Of a DNA stretch of 64,000 bases, positions 16,405 to 25,254 are shown piece after piece. Each line of letters begins with the position of its first letter. Within the stretch, counting starts at the first letter, position 1. The notes beneath the pieces are model-generated. The model did not search any database, was not told the origin of the DNA, and was given only the letters and a program-made list of their open reading frames with translations. Source of the stretch: JAJZJT01 sp964610905 (lineage in GTDB: Bacteria > Actinomycetota > Acidimicrobiia > Acidimicrobiales > RAAP-2). A program made the translations under genes and the position numbers. The stretch spans positions 1 to 64,000 of the forward strand of contig CAZSYT010000003.1 in assembly GCA_964610905.1 (NCBI GenBank). Reading direction: 5' to 3'.

Positions 16405-18122
16405 GCGGCTCCGGACCTCCCGGCCCGCCGGGCCCGCCCGGCGTCCCCCCGCGGCGTGCACCGGCCGACGGCGACGGGGTCGGCACGTTCGACCGGTCGC
16501 GTCTTCGCAGCTTCATCGGGCTGTCGATCGGGCTGGTCGGCCCACGCGCCAACCTCGCCGTGTCGGGCGTCCTCATCACCCTCTACGTCGAGCACCGGGC
16601 GTCGTCGGCCCTCGCCGTGACCTTCGCCCTCACCGCCCACCGGCTGCTCACCTGGATGACCTACCCCGTCTCGGGGCGCCTGAGCGACCGCACGGTCAGC
16701 CGGGTCGGGCGCAGGACGCCCTACATGGGGGCGAGCCTCGTGGCCCTGGGCGTGTCCACCTGGATGTTCACCGTCGTGTCCGGGTACTGGCTGCTCGTGC
16801 TGTGGATCGTGGTCGCCCGCCAGGCCGCGGCCGTGTTCACGCTGACGAACGTGGCCGTGGTGCCCGAGGTCTTCGGCCGCAGCCGGTGGTTGAAGGCGCT
16901 GCTGCTCACCACGGTGCTCGGCACCCTGGCCAGCCTCGCCATCAAGGCGACCGTGCTCGCCTCGTGGAAGGAAGGGGACCCCGCCACGTGGGACCTGCCG
17001 TTCCGCCTGGCCGCCGTCGTCCTCGTCGCCGTCGGGCTCGCCGTCCTCGCCCTCGTCCGCGAGTCGCCCGCCGCTCGAGCAGGGGCGGCGGCCGACCGCC
17101 ACGCCCGGGCACGCTCGGCACGGGTCGAGCTCCGTGGCATCCTCGCCGGGCCGAACGCCAAGGTGCTGGTGGCCGGCTCCCTCCTGTTCTGGTCGGGCGT
17201 GGGCTCGACGGCGTACGTGGCGATCCTCTTCTTCCAGCGGGTCCTCCACGCCGGTGCCGGCGCCCAGACCGTCGCCGGCCTCGCCACCGGCGTGCCCGCC
17301 TTCCTCATCGCGCTGGGCCTCGGCATCCCGCTCAGCCGCCTGCTCTCCCGCCGCCAGCTCGCCATCGGCGCACCGCTCGTCGGCGCGCTCCTGACCGGCG
17401 TCCAGTACTTCGACACCCATCTGTGGCAGGCGGTGGTGCTGAGCTACCTGGGTGCCCCGTTCTTCGGCGCCTACGTCATCGCACTGGCGCCGCTCCTCCT
17501 CCACCTGCTGCCCCGCTCCGGCGGGCTCGGCGAACGCCTCGGCACCGTGCTCGCACCGTTCAACCTCTGCAGCGTGCTGCTCGCGTACGCGGCCGCGGCG
17601 GTGGTGGACGCGACCGGCAACCTCCGGCTGATCTGGCTGTTCCCGGCGGCCACCGGTATCGCCCAGGCAGCGGTCAACACCCGGCTCGTCCTCCCGCCGC
17701 TCCGGTCGCGGCGCCACGACCCGGTGGCCCGGCTGTGGGCCTGGGCCGTCACCCAGACCGAACGCGTCGCCGACGACGGCGTGCTCCGAGGCCTCCTCGC
17801 AGCGCCGCTCCTCGGCCAGGTGACGAGCGAGGACGCCGACAGCGCCGTGATCGTGGACCTGGCCCGCCAGGTCCTCGGGGACCCCTACGAGGAGGACGAC
17901 CCGGCCGGCGGAGACCCGGCCGGCGGGGTCGGCTCCTCGTCGACGGGCAGCGACGGGACGGGCGACGGGGCGACGCCAGCGGACGGGCGTCCCGGGGACG
18001 GTCGCCGCGGCGGGCCCGGGAGCGGGGCGCCAGCCCCGGGCGGGCCGCCGGCCACCGGTGGCCCTCCGGTCTCGAGGGTGCCCCCCGGAGGGGCCACGCC
18101 CGGGAGCGGTCGCACCCCGTAG
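16401..18122 (+). CDS. major facilitator superfamily transporter
   Basis: Predicted inner-membrane transporter of 573 aa; substrate unknown. After a collagen-like start (GPPGPPGPPG) come about 11-12 hydrophobic segments between residues 33 and 430. The cytoplasmic loop 2-3 motif is SGRLSDRTVSRVGRRTPYMG, matching the MFS GxLaDrxGrkxxl signature. The last 100 or so residues are a cytoplasmic-type low-complexity tail rich in Gly, Pro, Ser and Asp. This tail overlaps the antisense gene at 17885-18400 by 238 bases. GTG 16401 overlaps the upstream stop by 4 bases. Confidence 0.88.
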   Translation: MSGSGPPGPPGPPGVPPRRAPADGDGVGTFDRSRLRSFIGLSIGLVGPRANLAVSGVLITLYVEHRASSALAVTFALTAHRLLTWMTYPVSGRLSDRTVSRVGRRTPYMGASLVALGVSTWMFTVVSGYWLLVLWIVVARQAAAVFTLTNVAVVPEVFGRSRWLKALLLTTVLGTLASLAIKATVLASWKEGDPATWDLPFRLAAVVLVAVGLAVLALVRESPAARAGAAADRHARARSARVELRGILAGPNAKVLVAGSLLFWSGVGSTAYVAILFFQRVLHAGAGAQTVAGLATGVPAFLIALGLGIPLSRLLSRRQLAIGAPLVGALLTGVQYFDTHLWQAVVLSYLGAPFFGAYVIALAPLLLHLLPRSGGLGERLGTVLAPFNLCSVLLAYAAAAVVDATGNLRLIWLFPAATGIAQAAVNTRLVLPPLRSRRHDPVARLWAWAVTQTERVADDGVLRGLLAAPLLGQVTSEDADSAVIVDLARQVLGDPYEEDDPAGGDPAGGVGSSSTGSDGTGDGATPADGRPGDGRRGGPGSGAPAPGGPPATGGPPVSRVPPGGATPGSGRTP

Positions 18123-18400
18123 GCCTCGAGCCGGCCGCCGAGGCCGGGCGTCGCCTCGAAGGCGACCACCGTCCCCACGACGACGGCGCGCGTCCCGTCG
18201 GTGATCGCCGTGCAGTGGAAGCCGTAGCGGCGCCCGTCCCCCGTCTCGACCTCGCCGAGGCCACGCGCCTCGTCGAAGGACGAGACCCGCCCGACCAGCG
18301 GAGCCCGGCGGGCGGGCGGGACCTCGACCCAGCCCCGCACCGTCGTCGCGCCGGCGCGCCCGTCACCGGGCGTGCCCCCTGCTCGGGCGCCTGCGCTCAC
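17885..18400 (-). CDS. cold-shock-like domain protein
   Basis: A 171-aa product. Residues about 33-100 resemble a cold-shock (OB-fold) domain: GRVSSFDEARGLGEVETGDG, then RYGFHCTAITDG and a VVVGTVVAFEA strand. Proteins of this kind bind single-stranded RNA or DNA. The remaining 70 residues are a Pro/Gly/Ala low-complexity tail ending SSSS. GTG 18400 has GGAG 8 bases upstream and lies 32 bases after the hisG stop, so it is probably the last gene of the def-hisG operon. Its 3' part lies opposite the end of the MFS gene. Confidence 0.8.
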   Translation of the reverse strand: MSAGARAGGTPGDGRAGATTVRGWVEVPPARRAPLVGRVSSFDEARGLGEVETGDGRRYGFHCTAITDGTRAVVVGTVVAFEATPGLGGRLEAYGVRPLPGVAPPGGTLETGGPPVAGGPPGAGAPLPGPPRRPSPGRPSAGVAPSPVPSLPVDEEPTPPAGSPPAGSSSS

Positions 18401-18432
18401 GGCTTCCGCTCCTCGTGCCCCGTCCGCGACCC

Positions 18433-19335
18433 TCAGTGCACGATCTTCGACAGGGCGAGCTCGATGATGTCGGTCGCGCCCCGGTCACGCAGCGCCGGGA
18501 TGAGGACGTTGATCTCCGACTTGGGGACGACGGTCTCGACGGCGAACCCGTCGCCGCCGAAGAGCTCCGAGACGGTCGGCGCCCGCAACGACGGGAGGAG
18601 GCCGATCACCCCGTCGAGGCGCTCGGCGGCCACGTTGAGCTTGACGAGGACCTTGTCGCGCGCCTCGAGGACACCCTGCAGCAGCGTGAGGATCTGCTCC
18701 ATGGCGTGGCGTCGCTCGGGGTCGGCGGCGGCCTCCGGGTTGGCGACGAGCTCGGTGCACGAGACGAGCAGCGTCTCGACGATGCGGAGCCCCGCCGCTC
18801 GGAGCGCCCGGCCCGTCTCGGTGATCTCGACCACGCAGTCCGCGATGTCGGGCACCTTGGCCTCGGTCGCCCCGTACGACAGGCTGACCTCGGCGGCGAT
18901 GCCGTGGTCGGCGAAGTACCGGCGGGTCAGCTCCGGGTACTCCGTCGAGACGCGGAGGGCGCCGTCCGCGCCCGTCCCCGTCGCCACCAGGTCCGCCACC
19001 GTGCGCACGGGGGACGCCTCGGGCACGGCGAGCACGACCCGGATGGGGTTGGCGGTCTCCTTCGAGTAGGCGAGCGCGCCGAGCGAGGTGACCGTGGCAG
19101 CCCGCTCCTCGATCCAGTCGCGCCCGGTGATGCCCAGGTCGAACAGCCCTTCCGCCACGTAGACGGGGATCTCCTGGGGGCGGAGGATCCGCACCTCGGC
19201 GATGCGCGGGTCGTCGATGGCGGCCCGGTAGTCGACCGTCGACGACCGGGAGACGGCGAGGTCGGCGTCGGCGAAGAGCTCGAGCGTGGCGCGCTCGAGC
19301 GAGCCCTTGGGCAGGACCAGCCGCAGGCCGCTCAC
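18433..19335 (-). CDS. hisG: ATP phosphoribosyltransferase (long form)
   Basis: First enzyme of histidine synthesis, joining ATP and PRPP. At 300 aa it is the long form with a C-terminal regulatory domain (from about residue 215, ending TDIIELALSKIVH), which works without HisZ and is inhibited by histidine. The N-terminus LRLVLPKGSLERATLELF and the ligand region DIADCVVEITETG fit HisG. GTG 19335 overlaps the ribH stop by 4 bases. No other his gene is in this window. Confidence 0.96.
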   Translation of the reverse strand: MSGLRLVLPKGSLERATLELFADADLAVSRSSTVDYRAAIDDPRIAEVRILRPQEIPVYVAEGLFDLGITGRDWIEERAATVTSLGALAYSKETANPIRVVLAVPEASPVRTVADLVATGTGADGALRVSTEYPELTRRYFADHGIAAEVSLSYGATEAKVPDIADCVVEITETGRALRAAGLRIVETLLVSCTELVANPEAAADPERRHAMEQILTLLQGVLEARDKVLVKLNVAAERLDGVIGLLPSLRAPTVSELFGGDGFAVETVVPKSEINVLIPALRDRGATDIIELALSKIVH

Positions 19336-19865
19336 CGGGCAGCGTCCGTCCCCGCGACCACCGCCGCCATGGCCAGCGCGGTGAGGGCGGCCTCACGACC
19401 CTTGTTCGTCTCGTCGGGCAGGGAGCGCTCGAGCGCCTGGGCGATCGTGTCGGTGGTGAGCACGCCGAAGACGACGGGCACGCCGGTCTCGAGCTGGACG
19501 CGCTGGAGCCCGGCGGCGCACTGGCCGGCCACGAAGTCGTAGTGGCCCGTCTCGCCCCGGATGACCGCCCCCAGGCACACCACGGCGTCCCACGCCCCGG
19601 TCCGCGCCAGCCGCCCGGCGGCGAGCGGGGCCTCGAACGCTCCGGGGACCCACACGAGCACCCGGTCGGCCGCAGGCACGGAGCGGTCGTCGAGGACGTC
19701 GAGGGCGCCCGTCAGGAGCCGGGCGGTGATCCCTCCGTTGAACTCGGCGCACACCAGGGCCACCCGGGCCGGCGACGGGTCCACGGCGTCGACGACGGCC
19801 CCGACGCGGGCGGCCGCCCCGGCCTTGGCGTCGCCCGGCAGAGCGGTCAAGTCAGAGGACGTCAT
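19332..19865 (-). CDS. ribH: 6,7-dimethyl-8-ribityllumazine synthase
   Basis: Condenses the pyrimidine intermediate with dihydroxybutanone phosphate to form the riboflavin precursor. The 177-aa product has RVALVCAEFNGGITARLL, VPGAFEAPLAA and LGAVIRGETGHYDFVAG, including the catalytic histidine, and ends with NKGREAALTALAMA. ATG 19865 overlaps the end of ribBA by 14 bases. An N-terminal extension of about 30 residues precedes the conserved fold. Confidence 0.96.
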   Translation of the reverse strand: MTSSDLTALPGDAKAGAAARVGAVVDAVDPSPARVALVCAEFNGGITARLLTGALDVLDDRSVPAADRVLVWVPGAFEAPLAAGRLARTGAWDAVVCLGAVIRGETGHYDFVAGQCAAGLQRVQLETGVPVVFGVLTTDTIAQALERSLPDETNKGREAALTALAMAAVVAGTDAAR

Positions 19866-21090
19866 CGATGCCCGCCTGCTGGTCGAGCCCGTCGAGCAGG
19901 TGGCCCATGCGCTCGCGCTTGGTCCGCAGGTACTCGATGTTCTCCGGGTTGGCGCGCGTCTCGAGGGGCACCCGCTCCACGATGTCGAGGCCGAAGCCCT
20001 CGAGCCCGCCGTACTTGGTCGGGTTGTTGGTCATGAGCCGCATCGTGGTCACGCCGAGGTCGACGAGGATCTGGGCACCGATGCCGTACTCGCGCGAGTC
20101 GGCCGGCAGGCCCAGCTCGAGGTTGGCGTCGACCGTGTCGAACCCTTCCTCCTGCAGCGAGTACGCCCGCAGCTTGTGGCCGAGCCCGATCCCCCGCCCC
20201 TCGTGCCCGCGGAGGTAGACGACGACCCCGCGCCCGTCGGCGGCGATGGTCTCCATGGCGGCGTGCAGCTGCGGGCCGCAGTCGCAGCGCAGCGAGCCGA
20301 GGACGTCGCCCGTCAGGCACTCGCTGTGCACCCGCACCAGCAGGTTCTCCGACCCCGCGACGTCGCCGAGGACGAGGGCAAGGTGCTGCTCGCCGTCGAG
20401 GACCGACTCGTAGGCGACGGCCGTGAACTCCCCCAGCTCCGTCGGCAACCGGGCGCTGGCGATGCGGCGGACCAGCTTCTCGTTCTGGCGCCGGTACCGG
20501 ATGATGTCGGCGATCGAGATCAACAGGAGCCCGTGGCGCTCGGCGAACCCCTCGAGCTCGGCCAGCCGGGCCATCGAGCGCTTGTCGGCGCTCACCACCT
20601 CGCAGAGCACCCCCGCCGGGGCCCGGCCGGCCGCCCGGGCGAGGTCGACGGCCGCCTCGGTGTGGCCGGCCCGCTTGAGCACGCCGCCGGTCCGGTAGCG
20701 GAGCGGGAAGATGTGCCCCGGCTTGTTGAGGTCGACCGGCCTGGTGGACGGGTCGACGAGGGCCCGGATGGTGGCGGCCCGGTCGTCGGCCGAGATCCCC
20801 GTGGTCGTGCCGACGCGGGCGTCGACGCTCACCGTGAAGGCCGTCCGTTGCGCCTCGGTGTTGGAGGTGACCATCAAGGGCAGGTCGAGGGCGTCGACCC
20901 GTTCGGGGGTCAGTGGCACGCAGATCACCCCCGACGTGTGGGCGAGGAAGAAGGCGACCTTCTCGGGGGTCACCGCGTCCGCCGCCATGATCAGGTCGCC
21001 CTCGTTCTCGCGGTCCTCGTCGTCGACGACCACCACGATCTCGCCGCGTCCGACTGCGGCGATGGCGTCTTCAACCGCTGCGAAGGGCAT
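19852..21090 (-). CDS. ribBA: bifunctional DHBP synthase / GTP cyclohydrolase II
   Basis: Two riboflavin enzymes in one 412-aa chain. The N-terminal half (to about 200) is 3,4-dihydroxy-2-butanone 4-phosphate synthase with DDEDRENEGDLI. The C-terminal half is GTP cyclohydrolase II with the zinc triad CLTGDVLGSLRCDC and RGHEGRGIGLG. ATG 21090 (MPFAAVEDAIAAV) was chosen because it matches the family N-terminus. GTG 21138, which overlaps the ribD stop by 4 bases like many neighbours here, is an equally real possibility and would add 16 residues. Confidence 0.95.
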   Translation of the reverse strand: MPFAAVEDAIAAVGRGEIVVVVDDEDRENEGDLIMAADAVTPEKVAFFLAHTSGVICVPLTPERVDALDLPLMVTSNTEAQRTAFTVSVDARVGTTTGISADDRAATIRALVDPSTRPVDLNKPGHIFPLRYRTGGVLKRAGHTEAAVDLARAAGRAPAGVLCEVVSADKRSMARLAELEGFAERHGLLLISIADIIRYRRQNEKLVRRIASARLPTELGEFTAVAYESVLDGEQHLALVLGDVAGSENLLVRVHSECLTGDVLGSLRCDCGPQLHAAMETIAADGRGVVVYLRGHEGRGIGLGHKLRAYSLQEEGFDTVDANLELGLPADSREYGIGAQILVDLGVTTMRLMTNNPTKYGGLEGFGLDIVERVPLETRANPENIEYLRTKRERMGHLLDGLDQQAGIDDVL

Positions 21091-21134
21091 GGGCCCTGGC
21101 TTCTCCCTCGTTCGGGCGGAGGTGGCGCCGCACG

Positions 21135-22217
21135 TCACCCCGCCGGGGTCACGACGACCCGGATGTCAGGGCCCAGGGTAGTCACCGATCGGACCGTGCC
21201 CCGCCACGCGTCGGCGATCGTGGCGGCGCCACGACCGGCGAACAGGGCGCGTCCGTCGTCGCCGCCGAGCAGGACGGGGGCGAGGTAGACGACGTAGGCG
21301 TCGACGAGCCCCTGGCGGTGGAAGGCCCCGGCCACACCGGCGCCGCCCTCGACGAGGAGCTGGAGCACCCCCTCGGCGCCCAGCCGGTCGAGGACGTCGC
21401 CGAGGTCGCCGGAGACCTCGATGGCCGGGAGCACCGCCGCACCCTCCGGGGCGTGCCCGAGGACCACGCGGCGGGGCTGGCTGGCCGCGTCCCGGTGGAA
21501 GGGGTCGTCCACGGGCAGCCGGACCGTGAGCGCCGGGTCGTCGAGCCGGACCGTCCCCGCCCCCACCAGCACGGCGTCGCTCGTGGCCCGGAGCCGGTGC
21601 GCGTCCGCCCGGGCCTCCGGGCCCGTGATCCACCGGCTCGAGCCGTCGGGCGCGGCGACGCGCCCGTCGAGCGTCGCCGCCAGCTTGAGGACGACCCACG
21701 GGCGCCCGGTCAGCCGGTGCTTGACGTACGGCGCGAGCTGCTGGGCGACCTCCTCGGCGCCGGTCCCGACGTCGACCTCGACGCCCGCGGCGCGGAGCGC
21801 GTCGACCCCCTTCCCGGCGACCAGCGGGTCGGGGTCGACCATCCCCACCACCACGCGTCGGACGCCGGCGGCCACGATGGCGTCGGTGCAGGGCGGCGTA
21901 CGACCGTGGTGGGCGCACGGCTCGAGCGTCACGACGAGCGTCCCCCCACGAGCGCGGCTGCCGGCACGGGCCAGTGCCTCGACCTCGGCGTGGGGCCCAC
22001 CGGGCGGGGACGTCGCACCGACGAACCGCTCGGCCGGGGTCCCCGCCCGGTCACGACGGGTCGGCGTGCCCGGTCCGGCCACCACCACGGCACCGACCCA
22101 CGGGTTCGGCGACGTCCGGCCGCGGACCCGCTCGGCGGCGGCGAGCGCCTCGGCCATGAGCGAGGCGTCGAGCTCCCCGGTCGCCGCGGGGCCCGTCCCG
22201 GCGACGGGCGTGGTCAC
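21135..22217 (-). CDS. ribD: riboflavin biosynthesis deaminase/reductase
   Basis: Bifunctional 360-aa enzyme. The N-terminal cytidine-deaminase-like domain contains the zinc site GGPHAEVEAL and TLEPCAHHGRTPPC; the C-terminal domain (from about 150) is the NADPH-dependent pyrimidine reductase with VVLKLAATLDGRVA and LLVEGGAGVAGAF. GTG 22217 overlaps the rpe stop by 4 bases. The gene is followed directly by ribBA: the riboflavin synthase gene often found between them is missing here. Confidence 0.95.
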   Translation of the reverse strand: MTTPVAGTGPAATGELDASLMAEALAAAERVRGRTSPNPWVGAVVVAGPGTPTRRDRAGTPAERFVGATSPPGGPHAEVEALARAGSRARGGTLVVTLEPCAHHGRTPPCTDAIVAAGVRRVVVGMVDPDPLVAGKGVDALRAAGVEVDVGTGAEEVAQQLAPYVKHRLTGRPWVVLKLAATLDGRVAAPDGSSRWITGPEARADAHRLRATSDAVLVGAGTVRLDDPALTVRLPVDDPFHRDAASQPRRVVLGHAPEGAAVLPAIEVSGDLGDVLDRLGAEGVLQLLVEGGAGVAGAFHRQGLVDAYVVYLAPVLLGGDDGRALFAGRGAATIADAWRGTVRSVTTLGPDIRVVVTPAG

Positions 22218-22903
22218 GGTGGCGCGGGCAGGCTCGCCGCCCTGGTGGCGGCCTCGATGCGTCGGACGGCCTCGCCGGGGTCGGGCGTCCCGAAGACCGC
22301 GGAGCCGGCGACGAGGACGGAGGCACCGGCCTCCGTGGCCAGCGGGGCGGTGTGCTCGTCCACGCCGCCGTCGACCTCGACGGCCACGTCGAGCCCGGCG
22401 TGCTCGACCGCCTCGCGGACGCGTCGGACCTTGGGCAGGACCTCGGGCATGAACGACTGACCGCCGAAGCCGGGGAACACGGTCATGCACAGGACCAGGT
22501 CGACGTCGGCGAGGTGGGGCTCGAGGGCCTCGAAGGGCGTGTCGGGGTTGGCCGCCAGCCCCACCCGCAGCCCGAGCTGGCGCATCTGGCGCACGAGCGC
22601 CGCCGTCCCACCCACCTCGACGTGGACCGTGCAGCCGTCGGCCCCGGCCTCACGGAACGCGGCCAGGTACCGGCCGGGGTCGCGCAGCATCAGGTGGGTG
22701 TCGAAGAACAGCGCCGAGTGCCGGCGGAGCGACGCCACCACCGGTGGGCCCACCGTCAGGTTGGGCACGAAGTGCCCGTCCATGACGTCCACGTGCAGCC
22801 ACCTGCAGACCGGGGCGACGGCGGCCACCGCTCCGGCCAGGTCGCCGAAGTCCGCCGAGAGGATCGACGGGGCGACGTGGGGAGCGGGTCGGGTGGCCGG
22901 CAT
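22214..22903 (-). CDS. rpe: ribulose-phosphate 3-epimerase
   Basis: Interconverts ribulose 5-phosphate and xylulose 5-phosphate and so feeds ribulose 5-phosphate to the riboflavin enzymes next door. The 229-aa TIM-barrel protein has VAPSILSADFGDL, the metal-site HVDVMDGHFVPNLT, MTVFPGFGGQSF and VDGGV. ATG 22903 is close to the conserved start and 11 bases after the fmt stop. Confidence 0.96.
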   Translation of the reverse strand: MPATRPAPHVAPSILSADFGDLAGAVAAVAPVCRWLHVDVMDGHFVPNLTVGPPVVASLRRHSALFFDTHLMLRDPGRYLAAFREAGADGCTVHVEVGGTAALVRQMRQLGLRVGLAANPDTPFEALEPHLADVDLVLCMTVFPGFGGQSFMPEVLPKVRRVREAVEHAGLDVAVEVDGGVDEHTAPLATEAGASVLVAGSAVFGTPDPGEAVRRIEAATRAASLPAPP

Positions 22904-22914
22904 CCCCGCCGATG

Positions 22915-23829
22915 CTACCGGCCGTCGCCTCCCTGGCTCCCGCTCCCGAGGAGCTCGCCGGGTGCCGGGCGCGCCCCTCGTGCCCACGCCACGGCGTCCA
23001 GCTCGGAGCGCCCCTGCGGTTGCACACGGACCAGGCGGAGCCACGTCCCGCCGCCAGTCCGGACGTGGGCGCCCCACAGCTCGCCCGGCTCGCCGGACGG
23101 CGGCGCGCCCTCGGGGGCGACGTCGGGCACCGCCCTGCGGACGATGAGCCGGCCGCCCCGGAAGGTCGTCCACGCCTGCCCGACACGCACCGTCCGGTTG
23201 ACCACCTCGGCGGCGAGGTCCCAGCTCAGGCGGCGCTCGCCAGCCTCGAGCTTGGCGGCGTACGTCGGCTCGCCCTCCTGCGGCTGGCCCGGGGGGAGGC
23301 TCGCACGTCCCCGGGCGAGGTGCTCGGCCAGCAGCTCGCACCCGAGGACCGACAGACGGCCCCGCAGCTCGTCGGCTGTCTCGTCCGCGTCGATCGCCGT
23401 CTCGGCACAGGCGTGGACCGGCCCGGCGTCGAGCTCGGGCTCGACCGTCATCAGGCACACGCCCGTCCGCCCGTCGCCGGCGAGGACGGCCCGCTCGACG
23501 GGGGCCGCCCCCCGCCACCGGGGGAGCAGCGAGAAGTGCAGGTTCACCATCGGCAGGCGCTCCAGCACCGCGGTCGGGACGATCCGCCCGTAGGCGACCA
23601 CCACCCCGAGCTCGGCACCGGCGTCGAGCAGCTCGGCCACGTCCTCGACCACCCGGAGGCCGGCGCGAAGGGCGGCCACCTTCACCGGGCTCGGGACGAG
23701 GCCGGCGCCCCGGCCTCGACGCCGGTCGGGCCGCGTGACGACGCCGACCACGTCGTGCCCGCAGGCGACGAGCGTCTCGAGGGGGCCCACGGCCGCCTCG
23801 GGCGTCCCGAGGAAGACGAGCCGGGCCAC
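22915..23829 (-). CDS. fmt: methionyl-tRNA formyltransferase
   Basis: Adds the formyl group from 10-formyl-tetrahydrofolate to initiator Met-tRNA. The 304-aa product has LVFLGTPEAAVGPLETL at the N-terminus and the catalytic-site sequence NLHFSLLPRWRGAAP, plus a C-terminal OB-fold tRNA-binding region. GTG 23829 begins 12 bases after the def stop. The normal actinobacterial partner rsmB does not follow; rpe comes next. Confidence 0.96.
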   Translation of the reverse strand: MARLVFLGTPEAAVGPLETLVACGHDVVGVVTRPDRRRGRGAGLVPSPVKVAALRAGLRVVEDVAELLDAGAELGVVVAYGRIVPTAVLERLPMVNLHFSLLPRWRGAAPVERAVLAGDGRTGVCLMTVEPELDAGPVHACAETAIDADETADELRGRLSVLGCELLAEHLARGRASLPPGQPQEGEPTYAAKLEAGERRLSWDLAAEVVNRTVRVGQAWTTFRGGRLIVRRAVPDVAPEGAPPSGEPGELWGAHVRTGGGTWLRLVRVQPQGRSELDAVAWARGARPAPGELLGSGSQGGDGR

Positions 23830-23840
23830 CGACGGTGCGC

Positions 23841-24386
23841 TCAGACCGCCCGGGTGCTGCCCGCGCTGGTGAGCCGGGCCTCGAGGGCCGAGGTGTCGAG
23901 GCCCATCGCCCGGTCTCGCAGGACCTTCAGGGCAACCTTGCGGTCGTCCTCCTCGAGCCGCTCGAGCATCAGCACTCCGTCGAGGTGGTCGACCTCGTGC
24001 TGGAACACCCGGCCGAGGAACTCGTCGGCCTCGATCTCGACCGGCTCGCCGTCCGCGCCCTGGCCGGCGAGCAGGACGCGTGCGGGGCGGAGGATGGCCA
24101 GACGGAGCCCGGGGATCGACAGGCACCCCTCGTCGTAGCGCCACTCACCGGATGCATCGGCGATGGTGGGGTTCACCACGACGCCGGGGCCGTCGCCGAC
24201 GTCGTAGACGAACAGGCGTCGCTGCACGCCGACCTGGGGGGCCGCCAGCCCGGCACCCTCGGCCTCGTACATCGTCTCGACCATGTCGTCGACCAGGCGC
24301 GCCAGGGCTCCGTCGAACTCCTCGACCTCGGCAGCCCGCTGGCGCAGGACGGGGTCGCCGTAGGTGCGCACTGCGTAGTGAGCCAT
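23841..24386 (-). CDS. def: peptide deformylase
   Basis: Iron/zinc hydrolase removing formyl from nascent proteins. The 181-aa protein has all three motifs: GAGLAAPQVG, EGCLS and QHEVDHLDG, which hold the metal ligands and catalytic glutamate. ATG 24386 sits 6 bases after a TAGAGT -10 hexamer, so its mRNA is probably leaderless. It leads the def-fmt-rpe-ribD-ribBA-ribH-hisG run. Confidence 0.97.
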   Translation of the reverse strand: MAHYAVRTYGDPVLRQRAAEVEEFDGALARLVDDMVETMYEAEGAGLAAPQVGVQRRLFVYDVGDGPGVVVNPTIADASGEWRYDEGCLSIPGLRLAILRPARVLLAGQGADGEPVEIEADEFLGRVFQHEVDHLDGVLMLERLEEDDRKVALKVLRDRAMGLDTSALEARLTSAGSTRAV

Positions 24387-24392
24387 GCGACC

Positions 24393-24398
24393 ACTCTA
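24393..24398 (-). promoter_or_regulatory. -10 element of the def operon
   Basis: TAGAGT on the minus strand, followed by six bases (GGTCGC) and the def ATG. Transcription should start at or within a base of the start codon. Confidence 0.5.
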
Positions 24399-24549
24399 CG
24401 GGCACGTCGCGTCTCGGCGGGCACGCTGCGCCGGCCCGGCCCGCCTCCTCGGGCCGCCTCGGGCCGGGGCGCTGCGCGTCCGGAGCGCCGACCTGGGGCA
24501 CAATGGCCCCGGCCCGTGCCGGACGGCCGGGCCCGCACGGAGGGAAGCG

Positions 24550-25215
24550 GTGCGGAGACCAGAAGCCCGAATCTCGGTGCTCGTCGTCGAGGACCACTTG
24601 ATGGTCGCGCAAGGCCTCCTCGCGCTCCTCGAGAGCGAGGACGGCATCGAGGCCGTCGGGCACGCGTCGACGCTCGCCGCCGCCTACGACGCCGTGCGCG
24701 AGCTCGGGCCCGACGTGGTGCTGATGGACTTCCGCCTGCCCGACGGCGACGGGGTGAGCGGCGCTCGGCGCATCCGCGACGAGCACGAGGACGTCCAGGT
24801 GGTCATGTTGACCGGCGCGGGGGACGACTCGGTCCTCGCCGCCGCCGTCGACGCCGGGTGCGCCGGGTTCGTGACCAAGGACGGACGGGTCGACGAGGTC
24901 GTCCGCGCCATCCGGGCCGCCGCCGAAGGCGAGGTGTCGATCCCGTCCGAGCGCCTCGGCGCCCTCCTCTCGCACCTGTCGCGGCGTCGTCGGCCGCGCG
25001 CCGGGCTGAGCGCACGCGAGCTCGAGGTCCTCCAGCTGCTGGCCAGGGGGGCCTCCACCACCGAGATCGTCGAGCAGCTCGTGCTCAGCCCCCACACCGT
25101 CCGCAACCACGTCCGCAACATCCTCGCCAAGCTCGGCGCGCACTCGAAGCTCGAGGCCGTCGCCGTCGCCGCCCGCGAGGGCATCGTCAGCCTGCAGCAC
25201 CCCGGGGCACGCTGA
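24550..25215 (+). CDS. NarL/LuxR-type response regulator
   Basis: Two-component transcription factor of 221 aa. The receiver domain (about 12-130) begins ISVLVVEDHLMVAQGLLALL and has the phosphoacceptor Asp60 in VVLMDFRLPDGDG and the lysine in GFVTKDG. The C-terminal LuxR-type helix-turn-helix (about 155-215) reads LSARELEVLQLLARG then SPHTVRNHVRNILAKLG. GTG 24550 was chosen because GGAGG lies 6 bases upstream. It converges on the histidine kinase at 25255-26910 with 39 bases between them, the likely cognate pair. Confidence 0.93.
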   Translation: MRRPEARISVLVVEDHLMVAQGLLALLESEDGIEAVGHASTLAAAYDAVRELGPDVVLMDFRLPDGDGVSGARRIRDEHEDVQVVMLTGAGDDSVLAAAVDAGCAGFVTKDGRVDEVVRAIRAAAEGEVSIPSERLGALLSHLSRRRRPRAGLSARELEVLQLLARGASTTEIVEQLVLSPHTVRNHVRNILAKLGAHSKLEAVAVAAREGIVSLQHPGAR

Positions 25216-25254
25216 AGGAGGGACCCGTCCCGCGAGGTACCCAGGGACGGCGCG

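Noticed and set aside
21091..21134. FMN riboswitch before ribBA
   Set aside because: Only about 44 bases between ribD and the chosen ribBA start, within an operon; no FMN element found.
24385..24549. Extended N-terminus for the response regulator
   Set aside because: The receiver domain starts at 24550 where a GGAGG is correctly spaced; the extension is arginine/proline-rich junk opposite the def promoter.
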